In this document: positions 52,501-61,316 of the stretch, piece after piece
How the letters are laid out: the number at the start of each line of letters is the position of its first letter
How positions within the stretch are numbered: the first letter of the stretch is position 1
Origin: Scleromatobacter sp964418745
Lineage (GTDB): Bacteria; Pseudomonadota; Gammaproteobacteria; Burkholderiales; Burkholderiaceae_C
Direction of reading: 5' to 3'
Length of the DNA stretch: 64,000 nucleotides
Assembly (NCBI GenBank): GCA_964418745.1
Contig: CAYQMX010000012.1
Coordinates: 124,001-188,000 of the forward strand
The notes under the pieces: generated by a model
Told to the model about the DNA's origin: nothing
The model's input: only the letters and a program-made list of their open reading frames with translations
Database searches by the model: none
Program-made: the position numbers and the translations under genes

Positions 52501-54246
52501 CTCAGCGACGCCGCCACCTCTGAGGCTGCTAGGTTCCTGGCTATGAACCGTCCGGACGGCCCAGCCGATCCGCAAGAGCGGATGATTTCACTTCATCTGC
52601 TGGAAATCGGCATCGTTGGTGAAACCATAGACAGCCAACTCGACCGTCTAGTTGAGGGGAGCAATGCCTTCCTGACGATCGAGCTCCTCGAGATCACACG
52701 GCCAGGTCCGCCTGAAGTCGCGAAGCTCTTCGTCCAAAGGCACGATTGGGGCATCGCGCGTGTACGTGAGGTTCTTCTCAACTACATGGCCATGCATCCG
52801 GTGCCCGGGGTGGACGACGAGGTGTTTGATCTAGTCTGGGAAGTAGCCTTCGAGGAGCCGCCGAGCTCCCTGCGAGTGCTCGCCTTCATGGCGCTTGCAC
52901 GGGCTGAGCCTGTGAGGTTCGGGACAGCTTTGATGGCGAAGGGTTGGCAAGCCTCGCCTTCGCAAGAGCACCTGGAGCAGGTGCACGGCAGCGCTGCAAT
53001 CCTCTGTGCGTCGCCGGGAAAATCGCTCACCGAGCTCGCGAAGATTGCCGCGCCGTGGACACTGCTCTTTGAAGTGCGACGTCGGGGTGGCATCGCTGCG
53101 GAAGTGCGTGAGGTTGCTTCGCTCCTGGCCGGGCTGCTGAGGCCAGACGTCGTCTCGGCACCTCCCGACAGCATCGTGGTTTCGGTCGATACTCAAAGAC
53201 CGCTCTATGCGATGTTCGATCCGGCTGTGCCCGATGTTGACAACAGTCCGGAAAGCCTGGTGAACGCCTTCAAACCCGAGGAACAGCTGCGTCTGCATGA
53301 CGTGGCGCTCAAGACCGGCAAGGAATACCTTGAGCGCTTTCGCAAAGAGGGTCTTGGCTTGGGTCTCCAGGTATTCGATGTCGCCGACGCCAGGATGCTG
53401 GTCGAACACGTCATGCCCGCGGTAAGTCAGTGGTTGGACGGCATGGAAGGCCCCTCGGTGCCGTTCATCAACAGGCTCAATGGAGCGGGCGGCCTGTACA
53501 TCGCGCTCTGCGAAGCGCTGATGGAGACCGACTCGCCGCTGGCCATCCCGTTGTGGCACGCCATCGAACGCAACCTCCGCGTCACGTACATCGGCGTCGC
53601 CGGGATCAACGCGCTACGCTTCCTGCCGTTTCGAGTGCAGAGCAGGGTAGCGGTTGAGCTCAGGGCGTATCTGTGCGAGCTACGGCATCATTCCAGCGAT
53701 CGCTCTTACCTTGAGTTGGTGATCTGCGCGACCACCTCCAAGGCCACCGAATGGCTGCGAGAGCGCGCCCGCCTTGACCAGGCTGCGGTTGAGAGCTGGC
53801 GACAGATGCGGGGCATCACCGTCGAAGGCCTGCTCGGCCATGATGGTGATGCGAACGCGCTTACCTGGCCTCAAGGCCCCACGGTGACGACTCTTGACGA
53901 GGTTCGGAGGAGGGCGACTGAGCGCTCGAATTGTTTGGTCCTGGCCAAGCACTGGTGGTATGAGTACGGCGCCGCCAACGACGCTACGCGCGCCTACCGA
54001 GCCTGGATCTTGTTTTGCACGTACGTCGATAGACGGGCGTTTGCCTGGCTGGAAACACTGCCGCAGCCGGAATCGGTCTCGGATGAGATGCACAGGCTAA
54101 AGGTGCTGAACCTCAGGGTGAACAGCTCTGCGTTCAAAAAGGCTCTGAATTCCAACGAAACATCCGGGCGGACGAATCTGGCCAAGAACCTTTTCGAGCT
54201 GGAGTCGCCCGAAGAATGGTTCGAGATGGACACTCTGATGGACTGA
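49546..54246 (+). CDS. Giant nuclease-STAND NTPase (antiviral Avs-like)
   Basis: A 1566-residue protein starting with GTG (49546). Residues 30-140 form a restriction-type PD-(D/E)xK nuclease: D57 in SGGDAG, E71 and K73 in VECKRY, then VWVLVAT and VPVVVVDW. A linker helix region leads to a STAND-type NTPase: Walker A GAEGFGKT (257-264), Walker B LLLIVDGLNQ (338-347). The remaining thousand residues are helical repeats of the kind that bind a target. This three-part plan (effector, switch, sensor) is that of antiviral STAND proteins: ligand binding makes the NTPase oligomerise and turns on DNA cleavage. The sensor part is not recognised and may detect a new phage protein. Confidence 0.85.
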   Translation: MSTERAEEERHQALATLLAELRAGHPGALERLASALVERLTGVGMSVARSGFQSGGDAGTTGRAGRHLRVECKRYQDTTPLSDRELQGQLDDARRANSSLEVWVLVATRVVGEGTRQKLHEKSLELGVPVVVVDWTVPQDGLPELAALCAWASDLVGGHYSCEAEEAAKQLVTGAGESVERLRRELQPWAIGYESVRARASERLEGIWKTESEARAHFGQNAAGGANPALFVEREGVSSQLDLWWGNRKEKPVVVHGAEGFGKTWAALGWVIGRLNSLPISLAVPASALMEIRTMRESTIMDFLARELRDRAGILEEAYWRMRLERLLTRPADEGDCLLLIVDGLNQEPSVEWRQFVNVLQGSKFHGRVSVLLTTQTMHFDGALEKFRHVSGGVDAAVVEPYDASPGGEFDQILKVHGRAQEEFSPELRQFARVPRFLPLVLALSQDTDVQGEPTVTRLLLAHGRDQLAMRERRAFSNEDWEAWLQKLAAVHMAEITGKASLAPLSFTHRELDAHVALASLEHGRNLRRLEEIVDGTWMERVAPHSNVYRPKESTINLALGVDVVAQLESVVPSDLEEIEAQLARWLDPLRATSAAADILAAALSIAVHKKLPSESPITQAILTALLQSQNVGDAHRLEVRALAPALGDALMGATERSLGRPNTSARAWAVESLRRIPVSNVKAWERIFDRLTRWVSHVTCPATSDESHKFFSDRLIAKIGRADFGTRPVLDVPLRVHERENTDLAQYVPQLLLDRPLLPALKVLVAASVAAAVDSERASIWNGLRWVLLLNRLDRAETVSALAERATSMRVSAAPEEGVNSSLGAAVTQMLLWLTTDEACERLAYESPNASSRGERYESYLADPVKSGFAVERRHAAAVLMAPDMWWLPKGQKIELYLGDPTLTAEVEFSDEIGKAATGFDTVELRSKGFWDKSDHTLENLLPLAARFAPIAAADIGHRFLRGLRTRAGEPRKWAADGARAFFLLSDAATSEAARFLAMNRPDGPADPQERMISLHLLEIGIVGETIDSQLDRLVEGSNAFLTIELLEITRPGPPEVAKLFVQRHDWGIARVREVLLNYMAMHPVPGVDDEVFDLVWEVAFEEPPSSLRVLAFMALARAEPVRFGTALMAKGWQASPSQEHLEQVHGSAAILCASPGKSLTELAKIAAPWTLLFEVRRRGGIAAEVREVASLLAGLLRPDVVSAPPDSIVVSVDTQRPLYAMFDPAVPDVDNSPESLVNAFKPEEQLRLHDVALKTGKEYLERFRKEGLGLGLQVFDVADARMLVEHVMPAVSQWLDGMEGPSVPFINRLNGAGGLYIALCEALMETDSPLAIPLWHAIERNLRVTYIGVAGINALRFLPFRVQSRVAVELRAYLCELRHHSSDRSYLELVICATTSKATEWLRERARLDQAAVESWRQMRGITVEGLLGHDGDANALTWPQGPTVTTLDEVRRRATERSNCLVLAKHWWYEYGAANDATRAYRAWILFCTYVDRRAFAWLETLPQPESVSDEMHRLKVLNLRVNSSAFKKALNSNETSGRTNLAKNLFELESPEEWFEMDTLMD

Positions 54247-54295
54247 GCATAAGAGCGCCCGGCAAGCCGCGCCGCCGCGCTGTGAGGGTGTGCGC

Positions 54296-54574
54296 TCATC
54301 GAACGGCGATCGACCGAGCCCAGTTCAAGATTGCAACGGCTAGGTCGCCTGACACAAACTTCTTGAAGCGAGCCATGTCATTCGCGATGCAGTCGCTCAA
54401 GACAGCCTGTAGCGCATTTTCTTCTGTCGATTTGTCTGGGTACGTTCCGCCGTTCCAACGGTCAGACCAGGTGCGCGGGCACGGGCAGGGCTCTACTGCT
54501 CTTGCCTGCCGGTGAATCGTGCGGGAGTCGGCGCGATTCGCTTCTGACCACTGCTGATAGCTGCGTTCATGCAT
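54296..54574 (-). CDS. Possible small protein (92 residues) antisense between the STAND and DUF3800 genes
   Basis: An ATG-started minus-strand frame with a protein-like C-terminal half (ENALQAVLSDCIANDMARFKKF, then GDLAVAILNWARSIAV), predicted helical and amphipathic. It is convergent with the giant NTPase gene (50 bases apart) and divergent from the DUF3800 gene. No good ribosome site. If real it could be an accessory or antitoxin-like partner; it could also be a chance frame. Confidence 0.4.
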   Translation of the reverse strand: MHERSYQQWSEANRADSRTIHRQARAVEPCPCPRTWSDRWNGGTYPDKSTEENALQAVLSDCIANDMARFKKFVSGDLAVAILNWARSIAVR

Positions 54575-54626
54575 GATGCAGGCGAAAGAGGCGCACTGGA
54601 TAGCGTCTCCGCGGCGAGGGAGGGGC

Positions 54627-55742
54627 ATGGAACCACAGGGCATCAAGGCGTTCTACATGGACGAAAGCGGCCACAGCGGCGACCTGGCTGGGGTCGGCTC
54701 CGACCTGGACTTTCGCGACCAGCCGTTCTTCGTGCTTGCCGGCGTCGGCATCCCAGAGGCGTCGACGGTGCTCGCAGAGCTCGAGCAATTGAAGGTGGAG
54801 CATCGGCTGCCGGTTGGCGAACTCAAGTCCAAGGCTCTCGGAAGCCAGTCGAAGTTTGTCGCTGACGTCTTCGACCTAGTGGCCAAACACGAGCTACCCG
54901 TCTTTCTCGAGGTCGTGGACAAGCGCTACTACATTGGAACCCACATCGTGGAGTTCCTGCTGCTTTCGCCCGTTCTCAAATTCGGAGAAGGCCCCGAGCG
55001 GCACTACTACCGCAACTTGTTTGCCGAGCTGCTGTACGCCGAGGCGCCAGATGCAGTCTTCACCCGCATGGTGGAGGCCTGCATGACCCCTTCGGATGAG
55101 ACTCTCATGAGCCTGTTCGGGAGCATCTTCAGGATGGGATTTGAAGAGGCCAAGGCCCCCAAGAACGCCTCAGCGCTGGTGTCGTTGGACATCGCTGCCA
55201 GGAACGCGGTTGCCGAGTACGGATTTCTGCGCGAGAAGGACAGCACAGCTCACAGACGTTTCCTTCCGCCGCCAGACCAAAATCGGCATGGAAAGCCTGT
55301 TTGGATGATGCCGAACCAGACCTGCTTTACCAATATCAACGCTCGGATAAACCTCTACAGGCGGGGAAGCATGGAGGGCGTCAGGTTTGTGCACGACATG
55401 CAACTTGAGGCCGCCAGCATTCTTCACGACAGCAAGGTCAAGGTCGAAGCAATCAAAGACTCCGGGTTCGAACCGTTCACACCGTATGCAGACTACAACG
55501 TCAAGGAAGGTGCGACGCTGGAGTTCGCCAATTCGCATGACGAGCCGGGAATCCAGCTTGCGGACGTCATTGCCGGCACGGCGATGCGCTTCTATCGCAA
55601 CTGGATGCTGTCGCCTGGGAAGACGCACCCCATGGTTCGCCGGGTGATGACGCACCTGATTCTGAGCAGCAACCCGTTCACTTCGCACGGGGTGAACTTG
55701 GTGGGACCCGACAAGTTCGTGCCCTGTCACGACGAGTCTTAG
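54627..55742 (+). CDS. DUF3800 domain protein
   Basis: A 371-residue protein with ATG at 54627 after GGGAGG; an in-frame ATG at 54573 is less likely. The DUF3800 core is present: YMDESGHSGD at residues 10-18 (acidic pair D12, E13), and near the C terminus FANSHDEPGIQLADVIAGTAMRFY, the conserved H-D and Q-L-A-D-x-I-A-G. The fold is RNase H-like with acidic residues that suggest a metal-dependent nuclease. Such genes are frequent in defence islands. It lies between two giant NTPase genes and points at the second. Confidence 0.87.
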   Translation: MEPQGIKAFYMDESGHSGDLAGVGSDLDFRDQPFFVLAGVGIPEASTVLAELEQLKVEHRLPVGELKSKALGSQSKFVADVFDLVAKHELPVFLEVVDKRYYIGTHIVEFLLLSPVLKFGEGPERHYYRNLFAELLYAEAPDAVFTRMVEACMTPSDETLMSLFGSIFRMGFEEAKAPKNASALVSLDIAARNAVAEYGFLREKDSTAHRRFLPPPDQNRHGKPVWMMPNQTCFTNINARINLYRRGSMEGVRFVHDMQLEAASILHDSKVKVEAIKDSGFEPFTPYADYNVKEGATLEFANSHDEPGIQLADVIAGTAMRFYRNWMLSPGKTHPMVRRVMTHLILSSNPFTSHGVNLVGPDKFVPCHDES

Positions 55743-55936
55743 AACCATGCCCTGGATTCCTGTTCTCGTCGCTGAGGCCATGCGCAGGTACGCTCTCAGG
55801 TTGGGCCGTCTTCTTGGTGCTCGTTCCAGGAATCGGAACTCCATCCGCGCACGTTGCGGGCTATCACGAGCGCTGCGCTGAGGGACAGGTGACGTACGGC
55901 GCTTTGAGTGCCGCGGTATGAGCAGCGTCGCTTGGA

Positions 55937-58900
55937 CTAAAGGCTGGTGCCGGCAAGGGCGTCTGTCCAGCGACGCCCATCGGTCATTTCAGGATGCCGC
56001 GGTTCGTCGTTGGGGCGCTCGTTCTCTCTACGTGACAACTCAAGTGATGCGAGAAGCCAGCGCGCTGAAGGTGCCGCGTTGCCCTCATCTCTGGCACGTC
56101 GATAGAGCTCGATGCGAAGCGGGTTGCTAGCCTTTGCGTTGACCTCGTACTGATTTGGCCCGAGCGGAGTCTTGTAGGAAAACAGGTTCCTGAGAATTCG
56201 GTAGGCGGGCGAGTTCGTTCCTCCCCGATTGGCATCGAACGCCTCAAGTCCAAGCCTCGCTTGTTCCTCATCGTTCGCGCCGATTGCGGGAAGGACTTCG
56301 CCCAATAGCGCGTCAGCAAAGGGCGACGCCGCTTTGCGCCACGACTCAACAAGTAGTGCGCGGAACTCGGGCGACGTCGAAACGACGGCTGCGACCGTGG
56401 GGGCGATTCGTTCCAGGTGCCAAATGTTCCTGCACCATGCAAACAAGGTGCCGTCTGCGACCAGTCTGGCAAACTCTGGAAAGCTCTCTGGTGTCATCGC
56501 GGCCGCCAGCGTGTACACGATGTCATCGGGTAGCTTGCCCGTTGCTGCCACTTCCTTGCACAAGACAATCAGCGTTGACCAAGCCTCGGTAGTTCTCAAC
56601 GACGCTATGCCTTCAATGACGTCGGAGACATGGGCGAAGCTCCGCCATTCCGTCACATAGTGACTTATCGGCATCTTCAGAAGGCACGGGGGCTCAACCA
56701 AGATAGAAAACTGGCAGAGGTTGGAGATGACGTGCCGTTTCGATTCGTCAACCCACTTCGGAGTCGACGCTCGCGCTAGAAGGAGGTCCAACTGTTCGAC
56801 GACGGATGGCTCTGACAATTTCCAGCCTTGCATGACTAGATTCATCAACGCATCGACGAACTTGTAGTGCTCGAGTAGGCCGCTTGAGAGCGCGCGAATC
56901 GTTGGCGCAAGGACTTCGGGGCTGGGAATGCTCGAGAGGGATACCGCAAGGCTGCCGACACTAAACTCGGCTCGCCGCGCGTTCCAGTTCGGGTTGACAT
57001 CGCGCTCAGAAAGCTGGGAGTCGATTTCCTTGTTGAGCATGTTGGCAACGGCAATTGCCGCGACATCCGTGGATGGTTGGAACTCCGAAGACGGCTGAAG
57101 AAGGACTCGGCCTGCCCGACGTCGTGCTTCGCCCTCCTTGATGTCACGTCTGGCGCCTCGCCAAAACAGGCTCTTGTCGATGTCCATCCATGGGCGAGTT
57201 GTGATACGAATGACGGCTTGCGGTATGAGCACTGACGCGCTCTCATGCGCTGCCAGCGCAATTAGCTCGGGCAGCGCATCCAATCCCCAACGAGAGAGAG
57301 CGTTGACAACGAGACCGCTATTCCCTGGGTTCATTGGCCTTGACCCTACCGGATTCTTCATCCAAGTTGCGGTGGCCTTCCGATGGGTTGAAAGCGCGTC
57401 GAGTTGCCGGCGGAATGCGTCAACGAGCAGCCTCCCGTACTGCGCGGGCGCTACGTAGCTCGCGATGCATGCTAGGTACGCATAGACGTCGTCGCTGGGG
57501 ACTTGAGCGGTCTCCTTCATTCCGCTCGTGAGGTCGAAGAGTGCTTCAAACTGCTCTGGTGTCGGTTGCCAAGGGTTGTCACGCTCTCGACTGTCATCAT
57601 TGTTGGATACTCGAACTCGCAGTAAGTCGAGCAGCTCAGCGCAGATCTCATAAGAGGTGTTGGCAGCAAGCTCCATGATGATGGCAAACAGGTCGTCTCC
57701 CGGTGCGTGAGCAAGGAGGTAGCCAACCTCGTAGTACCGGTCGCGTTGGGATTGCTGGGCGAGCTGGACGCCCTTGTCGGCCCGGCATGCCAGCCACATG
57801 TCGACGCTTCTGCGCGTCTGAGTTGGGCTGGACAGGGGCCCAATCATCTTGGCGAACGGCCGCTGTGAGGGCTCGGCAAACAGGGCGTCCCAGGCTCGCT
57901 CGAATGCTGTTGCATGGACGTCAGCGGGCTCGCCGCGGAGTAGCTCTCCGGCCCAATCTGGCATTCCGGTTGTTCCTCCGGCGAGCTCGATCGCAAGGTC
58001 TCGGAGTCGTTGCGGGGCATGGCCTCGCGCCAGGGATAGCAATGGCTTTGGGTCGCCGTGCTGTTCATTTGTCCTCAGTTGTTCCAGCACGACGTCCATG
58101 GACTCTGCGCCCACGACTTTGGGGAAACTTAGGGCAAGCGACAGGCGAACTTCAGGCTGCGCGTCGCTGGCTGCGATTGATTTCAGTTGTGCGCAGACGG
58201 TGTCCCTTTGGTTGCCCTGTTCAACTGAATAGTCAAGATGGTTCATCAGGCCGTGTGCCGTCTGCACCTCCAGCGGCGCATTGAGCCAAGCTGCGGAGCC
58301 CGCCTCCGAAGCCGGGTAGTGCCAGAACAGCGCTGCGATTGCTGCGGCCCGAACGGAGGGGTCGGCCTCGGTCATCGCGGTCCGTGCGACAAAGTCGTAG
58401 TTGTCAGCGTTTGGCGCGACCTCATGAATGAACTCGGAACGTCGCTCTGCCGGCCACGTCTTCATTCGCGTCTCGGCATCCGGGCCGAGTTGAGAGAGCG
58501 CAAGTCTAGTTCCGTTCAATCGATGCGAGTGAAGGCGCGTTTGCTGGTCGTCGCTTTCAATCAACGCCCAGAGGCTGTCCGCAAACGCGGGCAACCGCGA
58601 CGCAATCTGGCAAGCTATGGCAAGCTCTTGCACCCGAACCTCGGGAGAGCCGCTGAGTCGGTTGACGCTGGCGACTAGCCGGTCACGCAGCGCGGGGTCG
58701 TCGGCGCTCGAGAATGAACTGGCTCCTGCAAGCTCGCAGGCGTAGGACAAGTCGAGCGTCTGCGCGGCAGCGACGAGATGCACACGCGCGGTGCTTGGGG
58801 CTGCTTCCTGTTTGAGCTTGCCAGCAACCAGCTCGAGCGAGTCGGACCAAGCCGGCTCGTTGACCGCTTGAGCGAGGAGGGCGCCAGGCTCGTCCGCTTG

Positions 58901-60550
58901 CCTGAGCATGTGAAGAAGCAGTCCGGCTGAGAAGTACTCCTGGAATCGCTGGTGTGCGAATCGAACCGAGTTGTCTTGGAGATGCAGCAAGTGATGACTT
59001 GCGAGAACCTCAAGGACTTCGCTCGGGTGGGGAGCCGCGGCGCCCACTAGTCTTTCTTGGACAAGGGTGGCCGCAACTGTCCCGATGACTGCAAGCGCGT
59101 CGTTTTGCTTAAGGTTGGTCGCCCGCCGGAGGTTCATCGCTGATGCGAGTTCCTCGAGATAGCGCTCCTGCATTCCGAGCACTGGAGCGCGCCCGAGCGT
59201 GATGACGCGCTTTTCGTCGGCTTCGAAAGTAGATACGACGGCGCCAAGCAGGTCGTACACGCTGTCGGCCGTGGGGTCAGCGCCGGCTCTTGCTCGCTCG
59301 ACCAGGCCGCGAAGGATGAGAGGACTTCTCGCCGCATGTCGCAGTCGAGTGTTACGCGCCAGCGTCTCGGCAAGTGCGCCTGCGATTGCCGGGAGCTCGG
59401 CGCGGATGACATCGACCTGGCCTTGCCATGTCAGGCCGCGAACTGCCACTCGCCGAGCATTCGCCAGACCTGGAGCGTCCTGCGACGTACGCGACGTGAC
59501 CACGACCGACATATCGGGCATAGCTGATGTCAGCTGTAGGAGCGACTCCCGGCAGCTCAGCTTCTTGTCCGCGGGAGTCTCGTTCCAACCGTTGATGGCA
59601 AGTAAAACTTGACCGCCATGCGAAAAGTTCGCCAGCTCGTCGGCCGTGACGCTATGCAGGCGCGCAGCCGGCGTCGCCGCGATGTAGTCAAGGATGGCCA
59701 GGCTCGACTGGGCCCAAAGTGCTGCGTCGACGAACAGTACGGTTCGAGCACCATTCCCTTTCGAAATCGAGGTGGCAACCTCAAGCATGAACGTCGTCTT
59801 GCCGATGCCGCCGTCGCCATAGAGCACGACGCTTGCACCTGCGGCAAGGGCGTCTAGCAGCTCGGCCTGCTTGACCGACCGAGATTCCCTTTCTCCCCCA
59901 TCCTTTTCCCTCTCCTCGTAGGCCTCGAGTGTGAGTGGGGCGACGAACTCCGGCATCTTCCAGGTCGTGCGACCAGCCTTCAGCAGAGCGTCCCCCAAAG
60001 CGCGCAGGCGGTTCAGGTCAGATGCACCTGGAAACGGTCGAAGCGCCGGGTGTCGCTGTACTTCCGTTTGCGCTGCGATTCGTCGCGTTATCGCCGCGTC
60101 GTACTTTGCGCGTGCCGCCTCGGTTGCGGTCAGCTGGCCGTAGAGGTCTGACACGACCATGGCAATTGGGCCCGCGGCGAGCTGTTTGGCTTCGCCCATG
60201 GTCTGCTCGTATTGACGGGCCAGCTGCTCGTAAGCACCGCGCGCGGCCTCTGGGTCGCCGCCGGCCTGCACCACCAGTGCCCCTGCGAACAGGTGCAATG
60301 CCTCATCGGATTGCAGCCAGGTCTTGAATGACTGCCCTTGGAGCTCCAAGGGAAGCTTCGAGCTCGAGGCGAGGTCCTTGAGTTGCTCCTTGACCAGGTG
60401 GTCGAGCGTTCCCCTCGTGGAGAGATTCTTGCCCTCCAGGGCCTCCTTGCGAGCCTGTGACTTGGACCACCAGTTCGTCACCACGAGCTTTGCATAGGCT
60501 AAGGCCTTTGGCGCGGCCGACTTGAGAATCGCGAAGTATTCGATTGGCAC
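55937..60550 (-). CDS. Giant NACHT-type STAND NTPase with helical repeats
   Basis: A 1537-residue protein starting with GTG (60550). Residues 1-225 are a helical N-terminal region without recognised effector motif. The NACHT module has Walker A GDGGIGKTT (245-253), a Walker-B strand VLLAINGWNE (315-324) in which the usual aspartate is an asparagine (N320), sensor 1 VVVTSRT (349-355) and the NACHT-type winged-helix motif FAHQRFQEYFSAGLL. The remaining 950 residues look like HEAT-type repeats. Plan fits bacterial NACHT (bNACHT) or Avs antiviral proteins. The N320 change may mean slow hydrolysis, relying on the following glutamate. Confidence 0.85.
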   Translation of the reverse strand: MPIEYFAILKSAAPKALAYAKLVVTNWWSKSQARKEALEGKNLSTRGTLDHLVKEQLKDLASSSKLPLELQGQSFKTWLQSDEALHLFAGALVVQAGGDPEAARGAYEQLARQYEQTMGEAKQLAAGPIAMVVSDLYGQLTATEAARAKYDAAITRRIAAQTEVQRHPALRPFPGASDLNRLRALGDALLKAGRTTWKMPEFVAPLTLEAYEEREKDGGERESRSVKQAELLDALAAGASVVLYGDGGIGKTTFMLEVATSISKGNGARTVLFVDAALWAQSSLAILDYIAATPAARLHSVTADELANFSHGGQVLLAINGWNETPADKKLSCRESLLQLTSAMPDMSVVVTSRTSQDAPGLANARRVAVRGLTWQGQVDVIRAELPAIAGALAETLARNTRLRHAARSPLILRGLVERARAGADPTADSVYDLLGAVVSTFEADEKRVITLGRAPVLGMQERYLEELASAMNLRRATNLKQNDALAVIGTVAATLVQERLVGAAAPHPSEVLEVLASHHLLHLQDNSVRFAHQRFQEYFSAGLLLHMLRQADEPGALLAQAVNEPAWSDSLELVAGKLKQEAAPSTARVHLVAAAQTLDLSYACELAGASSFSSADDPALRDRLVASVNRLSGSPEVRVQELAIACQIASRLPAFADSLWALIESDDQQTRLHSHRLNGTRLALSQLGPDAETRMKTWPAERRSEFIHEVAPNADNYDFVARTAMTEADPSVRAAAIAALFWHYPASEAGSAAWLNAPLEVQTAHGLMNHLDYSVEQGNQRDTVCAQLKSIAASDAQPEVRLSLALSFPKVVGAESMDVVLEQLRTNEQHGDPKPLLSLARGHAPQRLRDLAIELAGGTTGMPDWAGELLRGEPADVHATAFERAWDALFAEPSQRPFAKMIGPLSSPTQTRRSVDMWLACRADKGVQLAQQSQRDRYYEVGYLLAHAPGDDLFAIIMELAANTSYEICAELLDLLRVRVSNNDDSRERDNPWQPTPEQFEALFDLTSGMKETAQVPSDDVYAYLACIASYVAPAQYGRLLVDAFRRQLDALSTHRKATATWMKNPVGSRPMNPGNSGLVVNALSRWGLDALPELIALAAHESASVLIPQAVIRITTRPWMDIDKSLFWRGARRDIKEGEARRRAGRVLLQPSSEFQPSTDVAAIAVANMLNKEIDSQLSERDVNPNWNARRAEFSVGSLAVSLSSIPSPEVLAPTIRALSSGLLEHYKFVDALMNLVMQGWKLSEPSVVEQLDLLLARASTPKWVDESKRHVISNLCQFSILVEPPCLLKMPISHYVTEWRSFAHVSDVIEGIASLRTTEAWSTLIVLCKEVAATGKLPDDIVYTLAAAMTPESFPEFARLVADGTLFAWCRNIWHLERIAPTVAAVVSTSPEFRALLVESWRKAASPFADALLGEVLPAIGANDEEQARLGLEAFDANRGGTNSPAYRILRNLFSYKTPLGPNQYEVNAKASNPLRIELYRRARDEGNAAPSARWLLASLELSRRENERPNDEPRHPEMTDGRRWTDALAGTSL

Positions 60551-60809
60551 TGCTTACCAGACTGACTTGGTGGGTGGGGAACTCAGAGAGTGTATGGCTC
60601 CCTTTCCTGGCAGCCTGCAGACTAAGTGGGCGGAACCTAAATCGGACGCTTGCGACAATCCGTCCTATCGGCACAGGACCGGAAATACGGCTTGGGACGG
60701 ACGAAGAGAGCGCGGAAATGGGCGTATTGCTCGTTTGTGCGTCCGTTGGGCCCGCCGGCGGCGGCCCGGCGTGGTCAAATATTCGACCCATCATCCCGAG
60801 GAAGTTTCC
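60551..60809. other. divergent region between the NACHT and H-NS family genes
   Basis: About 260 bases. Contains a GC-rich inverted region (GGGCCCGCCGG ... CCGGCG) near 60755-60770 and a more AT-rich part nearer the H-NS start. No gene. Confidence 0.4.
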
Positions 60810-61115
60810 ATGCAGCCCTCTCTCTCCGAGCTTCTGGCGCAGAAATCGGCGCTTGAACGCGCTATTCAGGAGAAGCGGGCTGCTGACCAGGCCGAAGCGA
60901 TCGCGCGTGTTCGACAGCTCATGGCGGAGCACGGGCTGACGGCCGCGGATCTCGTGGCCAAGCCGCCCGCCAAGGTGGGGGCCACGGGCAAGAAGGTGGC
61001 GCCGAAGTATCGGGACCCCGTCTCGGGCGCCACTTGGACCGGCCGCGGCCTGAAACCGAAGTGGCTGCAGGCGGCCCTCGACGCCGGCAAGTCGGTCACG
61101 GACTTCGCGATCTGA
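60810..61115 (+). CDS. H-NS family nucleoid protein
   Basis: A 101-residue protein in the compact form: a coiled coil (residues 1-45), the linker KPPAKVGATGKK, and the DNA-binding motif K-Y-R-D-P-V-S-G-A-T-W-T-G-R-G-L-K-P-K-W-L (66-86). The ATG at 60810 has AGGAAG upstream. It closes the defence island on the right, opposite the longer H-NS family gene on the left. It silences or bridges AT-rich foreign DNA by family. Confidence 0.92.
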   Translation: MQPSLSELLAQKSALERAIQEKRAADQAEAIARVRQLMAEHGLTAADLVAKPPAKVGATGKKVAPKYRDPVSGATWTGRGLKPKWLQAALDAGKSVTDFAI

Positions 61116-61316
61116 CGGAATTTCGGGGTGCCTTCGCAGCATCCTAGGGGCTAGGCTGCCCTGCCAACTGCGCCGCATGGGTGCCCTGGGCGTTGGCACG
61201 TATGCGCTCCGCCTGTAGCCGCATAGGCGTTGACCCTTCAGGCCTGGGCTGTGCTGCCCGCCCCCGATGGTGGTGGCGCACGCACTGAGCCTGTCGAGGG
61301 TCAAGATGCGGTCATG

